DNA from: Kineosporia aurantiaca JCM 3230
GTDB lineage: Bacteria > Actinomycetota > Actinomycetes > Actinomycetales > Kineosporiaceae
Direction of reading: 5' to 3'
Length of the DNA: 64,000 bases
NCBI GenBank assembly: GCA_000719025.1
Contig: JODP01000006.1
Location: forward strand, 124,001-188,000
The notes beneath the pieces were generated by a model. That model was not told the origin of the DNA and did not search any database. It was given only the letters and a program-made list of their open reading frames with translations. This document shows, piece after piece, positions 58,800 to 64,000 of this stretch (positions are counted from its first letter, which is position 1; each line of letters begins with the position of its first letter). Position numbers and translations under genes: made by a program.

Positions 58800-59045
58800 A
58801 TGACGTCGGACGAGAACGTGGAGTACCTCGGATCTCCGGACGCGCTGCGGGACGTGGCGCTGCAGGTGCGGGTCGAACCGGCGGCGTCCAACCCGAAGCA
58901 CTTCATCGGGGTCGTGACGCTGAACGGGGCTCTCCTGTGGCGCAGTCCGCGAGCAGCCGTGACCCCACACCGGGCGGCCGAGATCGCGACTGCTGAGTTC
59001 GGACTGCGCCTGGGTGTTCTGCTTGATGGGGTAGCGACGACCTGA
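58800..59045 (+). CDS. small hypothetical protein
   Basis: An 81-residue soluble protein from ATG 58800 (M-T-S-D-E-N-V-E-Y-L); an in-frame ATG at 58761 would add 13 residues. The sequence is protein-like (V-A-L-Q-V-R-V-E-P-A; I-A-T-A-E-F-G-L-R-L-G-V-L-L-D) without a recognised family. There is no good ribosome binding site for either start, and leaderless transcription is possible. Confidence 0.5.
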   Translation: MTSDENVEYLGSPDALRDVALQVRVEPAASNPKHFIGVVTLNGALLWRSPRAAVTPHRAAEIATAEFGLRLGVLLDGVATT

Positions 59046-59259
59046 GTTCATGATCCGAGGGCGCGCAATGCCGCCATCGCCATTACCGTGCCGGATCGTC
59101 AGCATGCCACCGCCGGCGTGACCGGAGTTCGCGGGTCTGCCCAGTCCCATCGCCACGTCGTCGACGGATCATTCCGGCGGGATCCGTAAAGGTCCGTCAG
59201 GGATGGCCACCACGGCTCGTCGGTCAGTGCGCCAAAGCCTCCAGCGATGAGGACCATCC

Positions 59260-60210
59260 GTGAAGAAGCCTGACATCGAAGAACTGCGCATCGGCACCGA
59301 GTGGGTCTACCGGGTAGGGGACAGCCCACCGTCGCAGCGCGTTCGGGTGCTGAGCGTGATGCCGAAGAAGAACAGTGCCCGCGTGCAGGTGGAGTTCCTC
59401 GACGGCGACCGGGCCGGCCAGGCGGAGAATGTGCCGGGTTCACGCCTGCGGGCGCCGTGGTCGAAGGTCGGGGAATACGACGAGCTCATGGCCAACTGGC
59501 AGCGGCTGTCCGGGTTCGAGATCGACACGGTGGAGGAGGCCGCCGTTGAGGTCGTGTACGAACTCCTCCTGCCGCCCGAGGTGGCGACGTGGGAATGGAA
59601 ACCGATCCGCTTCGCCACGGCCGTCCACGACCAGCAGGCGCTCGCTGATCTCATGCGCGCGCCCGTCGATGACGTTCTCTCCTCGGTAGCATCTTTCGAT
59701 CTGAGCGGTGCCCTCATGCTCTCCTGCGAGGGGAGCCTGCTGATCGCCGAACGCCTGTGCAGGATGCACTCGATGCGCGTCCTGGGCGCGGTCGTCGAGG
59801 AAGAGAAGATCGCCAGGGAGAAATGCAAGCGTGGCTTTCACCGTGAGCACCCCCTCGAGAAACGCGAGGTGGAAACCTCACCGGAGTGGGAGTACCGCTG
59901 GTACCGCGAGCATCTCAGGCCCCAGCATGAGCTGCTGCGCCAGTGGTGTGGGCATCGTGCCGTGACGTTTCAAGAGCGCTTGGTCGCCGCCGAGGCCGAA
60001 GTACGCCGCCTGGACATCCTCCTCGCCCGCCTGATTGACGCTATGAAGGACGATGCACACCAGGGCGGCGCGATGTTCGCCCAGAGGATGGAGGAAGAAC
60101 ACGAACGCGAGCGCATCACGCCGGCAACGGTCAGGCCCGTGGTGGAGCGTCCGCTCGATCCGTCCGAGATTCCCGTCCGGTACGTGCAAAGCCGGCGTCG
60201 GTGGGGGTAG
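59260..60210 (+). CDS. unknown protein
   Basis: A 316-residue soluble protein. GTG 59260 follows GAGGACC. The first 60 residues look like a small beta domain (W-V-Y-R-V-G-D; V-R-V-L-S-V-M-P-K-K-N; V-Q-V-E-F-L-D-G-D-R-A-G), the rest is helical and charged, with long stretches fit for coiled coils (A-A-E-A-E-V-R-R-L-D-I-L-L-A-R-L-I-D-A-M). No catalytic motif recognised. Composition resembles phage- or element-encoded DNA-binding accessory proteins. Confidence 0.65.
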   Translation: MKKPDIEELRIGTEWVYRVGDSPPSQRVRVLSVMPKKNSARVQVEFLDGDRAGQAENVPGSRLRAPWSKVGEYDELMANWQRLSGFEIDTVEEAAVEVVYELLLPPEVATWEWKPIRFATAVHDQQALADLMRAPVDDVLSSVASFDLSGALMLSCEGSLLIAERLCRMHSMRVLGAVVEEEKIAREKCKRGFHREHPLEKREVETSPEWEYRWYREHLRPQHELLRQWCGHRAVTFQERLVAAEAEVRRLDILLARLIDAMKDDAHQGGAMFAQRMEEEHERERITPATVRPVVERPLDPSEIPVRYVQSRRRWG

Positions 60211-60823
60211 CGACCCTTCTGGTCCCGAGCATGATGACCGTTGGCCGCATGGCCTAATGAATGCGGCCCGGGCGAGAGAAGCGATCCGCCTCCGGTGTGA
60301 GACTCCGGCCCTCATCGTCGCGGGATCCGGGCCCTGAACGACCGGTGCACCTGTCGCCGGTTGCTGAATGGTGCTCCGGCGCAGCCCCGAGGGCGGTCGG
60401 AGCACGTTCTCCGCGGGCAGGAGAATCTGCCATGCTCGGCGGGCAGGGGGAACTGATATGCAGTCGATCACCTGTTGTGCGGGCTCGCGGTGGTTCGTCT
60501 GGTCCACATCCACGGCGACAAGGATCGTGACAAGGATCAGGCCAACGCGTTTGTGACGTTCGGCCTGGCACGAGCCCAGTTCCGCCGATGTTGCGCCGAG
60601 CTTTTGTCGTCCGTCATCCTTGCACGCGAGGCAGCTCGGGCGAAGAGCGATGAAATTTCCACCCGGGGCAGTCGTTGGCCACGCAACCTTCTGCTGCACA
60701 GAGCGTGCTGCGAGCAGCATGACGAAAACGGCGGTCAGAGAACATATGACCGCGGGCACCATGGCCCGGAGCTAACAAGCGACCACCAGATGGCCCCAGG
60801 CCCTTGTCTGCCATACTGCGGCG
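60211..60823. other. no gene recognised
   Basis: About 610 bp. A minus-strand frame (59878-60762) and a plus-strand one (60475-60939) are open but show no family features or ribosome binding sites. Confidence 0.4.
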
Positions 60824-61024
60824 ATGCGCATCGAGTCGGTATGGATCGTCTCCACCGATGCCCCGGACGAACCGGAGGTGGTTCTGGGGGTGTTCGGGGC
60901 CTCCTCCGAGGCCGCCGGATTCATCGAGCAGATCGCTGATGACTTCCCCGAGGGCAGTCTGGGCTTCGCCGAGTACCCCGTCGGCTGGCGGGTTGACCAT
61001 AAAGCAGCCCGGTACACCTCCTGA
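60824..61024 (+). CDS. small hypothetical protein
   Basis: A 66-residue acidic soluble protein (M-R-I-E-S-V-W-I-V-S-T; V-V-L-G-V-F-G; A-A-G-F-I-E-Q-I-A-D-D-F-P-E-G; V-G-W-R-V-D-H). The pattern suggests a compact alpha/beta fold. ATG 60824 has only a weak site (GCGGCG). No family recognised. Confidence 0.45.
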   Translation: MRIESVWIVSTDAPDEPEVVLGVFGASSEAAGFIEQIADDFPEGSLGFAEYPVGWRVDHKAARYTS

Positions 61025-61347
61025 TAGCGTCCCGTGAGCCAAAACTTTATCACCACCAGTCGCCTCTACCCTGGCTCTGCACAATACCTTTCACCACGGC
61101 GGACCGCGCCGTGCCCTTTCGCAGGCGAGCTTCGCACTCACCTCCAATGCCAGCGCTCTGCTCGGCCTGACGGGCATCGGTATTGCCCTGGCCGCAGGCG
61201 CCGACCCCGAGGTCTGAGGAGAAGGCTGCGAACCTTGGTCGCGCGCACTTTAGCCGCGAGGGCGAGGGCGACATCCTGTGAGCGGCCGGCGTCCCCCGCG
61301 CCGACCGCTCAGGCCCCACCCGCCGCGCCTGCGCGAGGCGCCTGGGT
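61025..61347. other. intergenic region with terminator
   Basis: About 320 bp. It holds the hairpin at 61279-61311; the rest shows no supported frame. Confidence 0.45.
61279..61311 (-). terminator. hairpin downstream of secreted-protein gene
   Basis: TGAGCGG (61279-61285) with CCGCTCA (61305-61311) and inner CGGCG (61287-61291) with CGCCG (61299-61303), one mismatch and a 7-nt loop. It lies after the minus-strand gene ending at 61348. Confidence 0.65.
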
Positions 61348-62121
61348 TCAGGCGACGCCGATGTGCACCGGATCGCTGTACGAGACCCCGCTGACCACGT
61401 CACCGCGGTACTTCACCCGGAAGTCACCCGCTCCCGTGAACGGCGCCTCGATCTCGGTGAACCCGCCCCGCTTCTCCGCCACCGTCGTCCACTGGTCCGT
61501 GCCCTCCGCCTTGAACTGCACGTCAAAGAGGCTCCAGGCGTTGATCGTCCGCCACGACTCGGTCTCCCAGTCGGCCCGCTGGGCGGTCGCGCTGAACGAG
61601 ACCGTGGATCCGAGCGCGGCGCCGGTCGACGAAGTGGAGAAGTCGGTGATGCGGGTTGCCCGCAGGATCGTCAGCGTGGTGTCGTAGGTGAAGGCGGTCT
61701 CTCCTGCGTCCTTGATGTTGTCCTTGTCCTCGTCGACGAAGGCGGTGTAGCTCGCCTGCATCGGCTGTCCGGCCAGGACGTTGCCGGCCGCCGGATCGAT
61801 GCCGAAGGGGTAGTCGCCCTCGGTACTCAGAGCCTTGGGATCGCCGTTGAAATAGGTCTTCATCCGGTAGCCGGGAGCTTGCGTGGCCGAGGGCACACCC
61901 TCCGGCCAGGTGGTCCGGTAGCCGAACTCCACTGCGGAACCGTCCGGGCAGGACGTGGTCGGGACCAGCGACACCCGGTTGACCTCGAGAGCCACGACGA
62001 CCTTGGTGGGGGCGGCGGTGATCGAGCAGGCGACGGCCGCGTCGGCGGGAAGCGCGACGAACCCGGTGACGACGGTTGTAACCGCAATTGCCAGCAGGAC
62101 CGGGACTTTGGATCTTCTCAT
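61348..62121 (-). CDS. secreted protein of unknown function
   Basis: A 257-residue exported protein with a clear signal peptide (R-R-S-K, hydrophobic V-P-V-L-L-A-I-A-V-T-T-V-V-T-G-F-V, cleavage A-D-A). The mature part is Thr/Asp-rich with two cysteines (V-A-C-S-I and T-S-C-P-D) and a calcium-like D-E-D-K-D-N-I-K-D-A-G-E-T loop near residue 133. It ends in Ig-like beta strands (F-R-V-K-Y-R-G-D-V-V-S-G-V-S-Y-S-D-P-V). No enzymatic motif seen. The start ATG 62121 has GTGAG upstream. Confidence 0.75.
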   Translation of the reverse strand: MRRSKVPVLLAIAVTTVVTGFVALPADAAVACSITAAPTKVVVALEVNRVSLVPTTSCPDGSAVEFGYRTTWPEGVPSATQAPGYRMKTYFNGDPKALSTEGDYPFGIDPAAGNVLAGQPMQASYTAFVDEDKDNIKDAGETAFTYDTTLTILRATRITDFSTSSTGAALGSTVSFSATAQRADWETESWRTINAWSLFDVQFKAEGTDQWTTVAEKRGGFTEIEAPFTGAGDFRVKYRGDVVSGVSYSDPVHIGVA

Positions 62122-62350
62122 GACTCACTTCTATCCCGGACGTAGCACCCGGCGCAGGGCTTTGTGTAACAAAAGTCTGGATTGCAGCGATTGGGAATGG
62201 GCCACCCGACTGCGACAAGGGAAACACCGCCGGACAATGACTTTGGTGGACGGGGATGTGGCGACACCCGGCGGAAGTCGGGATACCGAGTGCCTCCCCG
62301 TGGCTCCGGCATCCAGGTCATGCGGGCCGGTGAGCGTCCAGACGTCGACC
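62122..62350. other. no gene recognised
   Basis: About 230 bp, probably containing the promoter of the minus-strand secreted-protein gene. No hairpin or repeat seen. Confidence 0.4.
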
Positions 62351-62692
62351 TCATCGCGGTGTCTCGGCGGCGACCCTGATCTGCTGAAACGATGTTCGGC
62401 GTCCCGCCGGTACCTCGGGCAGCCAGGGCGATAGCCCCGGCCAGGACACCGGATCGCTGCTCGTTTCGACGGCGGTGTTCCAGGTACCAGGTGCTGACGC
62501 CTCCGTAGGTGCCCGTACCTGAATGGTGTGGGGTAGCCCCTGGACGTGCACGGTGTGGCGCAGGGACGATGCCTCATCGGTACGCCCCGGTCGAGGCCAG
62601 GACCAGCGAAAGGTTTGCGGAACAGCGAGAGTATGGACGTGGTCGCCGGCTTCCTGGAACTCCCGCGAGGACCAGCGCAGGAGATCAAGCAC
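62351..62692 (-). CDS. possible small hypothetical protein
   Basis: A 113-residue frame from GTG 62692 (M-L-D-L-L-R-W-S-S-R-E-F-Q-E-A-G; H-T-V-H-V-Q-G-L-P-H-T-I-Q-V-R). The composition is plausible for a real protein but there is no clear ribosome binding site and no family match, so this could be a chance frame. Confidence 0.3.
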   Translation of the reverse strand: MLDLLRWSSREFQEAGDHVHTLAVPQTFRWSWPRPGRTDEASSLRHTVHVQGLPHTIQVRAPTEASAPGTWNTAVETSSDPVSWPGLSPWLPEVPAGRRTSFQQIRVAAETPR

Positions 62693-62742
62693 CTCGGTCA
62701 GGGAACTCGCTGATCGGCAGAGTCGCCGGTTACCGTGTACCG

Positions 62743-63027
62743 ATGCTCCGCTGGTCCCGCCACGAACTGCGCACTCTGGCCCTGTGGCACTTCGCCCACG
62801 GATTCGACCTGGACGAGAGCGATAGCTGGCACATTGAGATCACTCCGTCGGGGGTCACCTGCAACCGCCGCACCATCGACCAGGCGCAGGTCGACGAGGG
62901 CCGCGCACTGATCCTGCGTGCGTGGTCGAGCGCCTCGGGCCCGGACTGGAGCCTGGTCATGAAGAGACACGGCGATACCTTCCATCCCCGTCCGGCCGAT
63001 TCCGCCCGGCCCCGCGCGGAACGGTAG
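62743..63027 (+). CDS. small hypothetical protein
   Basis: A 94-residue soluble protein from ATG 62743 (M-L-R-W-S-R-H-E-L-R-T-L-A-L-W-H-F; W-H-I-E-I-T-P-S-G-V-T-C-N-R-R-T). Pattern of a small alpha/beta domain followed by a Pro/Arg-rich tail. The upstream frame is open but low-complexity. No family recognised. Confidence 0.5.
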   Translation: MLRWSRHELRTLALWHFAHGFDLDESDSWHIEITPSGVTCNRRTIDQAQVDEGRALILRAWSSASGPDWSLVMKRHGDTFHPRPADSARPRAER

Positions 63028-63627
63028 ACGCGCCGCCCCGTACCTCGCAGATACCGGTCTCTCGCCAGGTGGTTATCGTGGTGATGAGCGACGGCAGCAG
63101 CGGGAGCCGGCCGGAGAGATCCCTCATCGGCTGCCACCGAGCGTCGGCGGGAGCCGACCGCGTACCAGGCTCACCGGGCGTCGGGCGCTCACCCTTGAAG
63201 CGGCGAGAAGACCTTGTCAGGCTCCTGCGCGCGCTCTGCAGGGTCGCATCACTCTGAGCGAGTGCGGGCCGACAACACGCTGGGTGATGACGCGCCCCCA
63301 TAGATGCGCTCATCCCCGGCTTGCCCAGCATCTAGCTTCCTCCCAACGTCTGGCGCGCGGCCGGGCATGACGCGCCCGTCTGCCACCGGATGCTGAGCCA
63401 TCAAAAGCTCCGCTGCACGGTAGGCGACTGCTCAGCGAACGACGTGCGAGAGAAGGTCGCCACCCTGAGAGCGGGCCGGTCCACGATGTCCTCACTGCAC
63501 GCGAAGGAGCGCTCCGGGTCGGTGCAGGACGAGCAACGGGACCGTGGAGGCGCTCCCTGAGCGTGGCGTGCGCTCTCACCGGCACCCCTCGAGCGGCGGT
63601 TAACCGCCAAGAACCTGCTGGTCACGG
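63028..63627. other. no gene recognised
   Basis: About 600 bp without a supported gene or hairpin before the leader at 63633. Confidence 0.4.
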
Positions 63628-63632
63628 CAAAG

Positions 63633-63650
63633 TGGAACAAGTAGTGGAAC
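63633..63650 (+). promoter_or_regulatory. TGGAAC direct repeat (second copy)
   Basis: TGGAACAAGTAGTGGAAC, with GGAAC cores 12 bp apart, 12 of the shared positions identical to the copy at 44684. It lies 58 bp before ATG 63708. Confidence 0.65.
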
Positions 63651-63658
63651 AAGCACCA

Positions 63659-63704
63659 GGTCTCCTGAAGACGGCCGACCGGCCAGACCTTCAGACAGGA
63701 GACC
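63659..63704 (+). promoter_or_regulatory. stem-loop that can hide the ribosome binding site
   Basis: GGTCTCCTG (63659-63667) pairs with CAGGAGACC (63696-63704); inside, CTGAAG pairs with CTTCAG and GGCC with GGCC. The AGGAG of the 3' arm is the ribosome binding site of ATG 63708, so folding would block translation. Confidence 0.6.
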
Positions 63705-63707
63705 CTG

Positions 63708-64000
63708 ATGCTTCACCACCGCGGCCCCCGCCCTCGCCGATACGACCCCACCAGGACACCGCGCCGCAGGATCGTGGCCCTCGTCATCGGCGCCGGCGGC
63801 ATCATCGTGATCCTCGTGAGCGGACTGGTGCTGTCTCTCGCCTCGTTCCTCGGTGGAGGATCCGACACCGGGTTCTCGCCGCACCCTGCGAGGGCGATCG
63901 ATCAGAGGGCCGTGCATCCCTCGACCGGTGACATGGAGCAACCCTCAGCCGTCACGACGGGCAGCGAGGAAGGCTCTGATATCGGAGGTCGGTCCCAGTC
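63708..64000 (+). CDS. VirB8/TcpC-like protein, partial (second copy)
   Basis: Runs off the right edge. The visible 97 residues begin M-L-H-H-R-G-P-R-P, like M-L-H-R-P-H-A-R-P at 44889, followed by a hydrophobic segment at about 21-45 (I-V-A-L-V-I-G-A-G-G-I-I-V-I-L-V-S-G-L-V), then a Ser/Gly/Pro linker. The same TGGAAC repeat and leader hairpin precede it. It is probably a paralogue of the membrane protein of the second conjugation operon, and the start of a duplicate module outside the window. Confidence 0.6.
   Translation, partial: MLHHRGPRPRRYDPTRTPRRRIVALVIGAGGIIVILVSGLVLSLASFLGGGSDTGFSPHPARAIDQRAVHPSTGDMEQPSAVTTGSEEGSDIGGRSQ

Noticed and set aside
59878..60762. Minus-strand frame of 294 codons
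   Set aside because: Its first residues are hydrophobic and look signal-like, but the second half is the shadow of the 59260 gene and no site precedes it.
1..64000. tRNA, rRNA, relaxase, integrase or replication initiator genes
   Set aside because: Looked for cloverleaf-like anchors and for relaxase HUH, tyrosine or serine recombinase motifs outside the IS elements; none recognised by eye.

Overview
The window is high-GC DNA (most genes strongly G/C at third positions, frequent GTG starts, GTGA/ATGA start-stop overlaps) from an actinomycete. XRE-DUF5753/DUF397 regulator pairs, Lsr2, a BTAD domain, DUF2637-like and replication-relaxation family proteins point to the filamentous or multicellular Actinomycetota; I cannot name a genus. 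The backbone looks like an integrative-conjugative element or large conjugative plasmid, broken up by insertion sequences and decaying genes. No relaxase, integrase, replication origin or tRNA was recognised, so ICE versus plasmid stays open.

Layout. 0-2.5 kb: remains of an ISAs1-type transposase, an IstB fragment and a decayed small gene. 2.5-3.6 kb: a divergent DUF397/XRE regulator pair. 4.1-11.5 kb: type IV secretion genes (pilin-like, VirB6/TrbL-like, PrgI-like, VirB4-like ATPase). 11.5-14.6 kb: an IS1634-type remnant and a lower-GC cargo island with a secreted NucA/NucB-type nuclease, a possible immunity partner and a strong terminator. 15.3-22.7 kb: VirD4/TraG-like coupling ATPase, replication-relaxation protein, an unknown protein, and a membrane-anchored transglycosylase-NlpC/P60 hydrolase. 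23.5-25.8 kb: an unknown protein and a GGDEF protein. 26.0-34.6 kb: an array of five divergent DUF4192-like paralogues, most with a hairpin just upstream, interrupted by an amidoligase/class II glutamine amidotransferase/small protein operon. 34.7-36.2 kb: a complete IS3-family element with 18-bp inverted repeats. 36.3-38 kb: a pseudogene, a tiny membrane protein and a small secreted protein. 38.0-40.9 kb: an IS21-family element whose right end supplies the stop codon of a large chromosomal-type membrane protein (40.9-43.3 kb). 44.7-49.9 kb: a second conjugation-related operon (leader peptide, VirB8-like membrane protein, LysM-BTAD protein, DUF2637-like protein). 50-63 kb: accessory genes (ankyrin protein, second XRE/DUF397 pair, a duplicated-domain protein, a Pycsar-effector-like membrane protein, an excalibur protein, an LRR-like protein, Lsr2, secreted and hypothetical proteins) mixed with frameshifted DUF4253 and HNH/DUF1524 pseudogenes. 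63.6 kb to the edge: a second copy of the leader and first gene type of the 44.7 kb operon.

How it fits together. The transfer genes would build an envelope channel, open the wall with the NlpC/P60 enzyme and drive DNA through with the VirB4- and VirD4-like ATPases. The most striking feature that no gene explains is a family of 8-bp-phased CCAAC direct repeats. They occur between the divergent regulator and the secretion operon, in two arrays before the coupling ATPase, and as short pairs before or between other transfer genes (2.2-23.3 kb), and I saw them nowhere else. They look like operator or transfer-protein binding sites for a shared regulon. The best candidates for a little-described system are these repeats, the amidoligase/glutaminase operon embedded in the DUF4192-like array, and the nuclease/immunity island.
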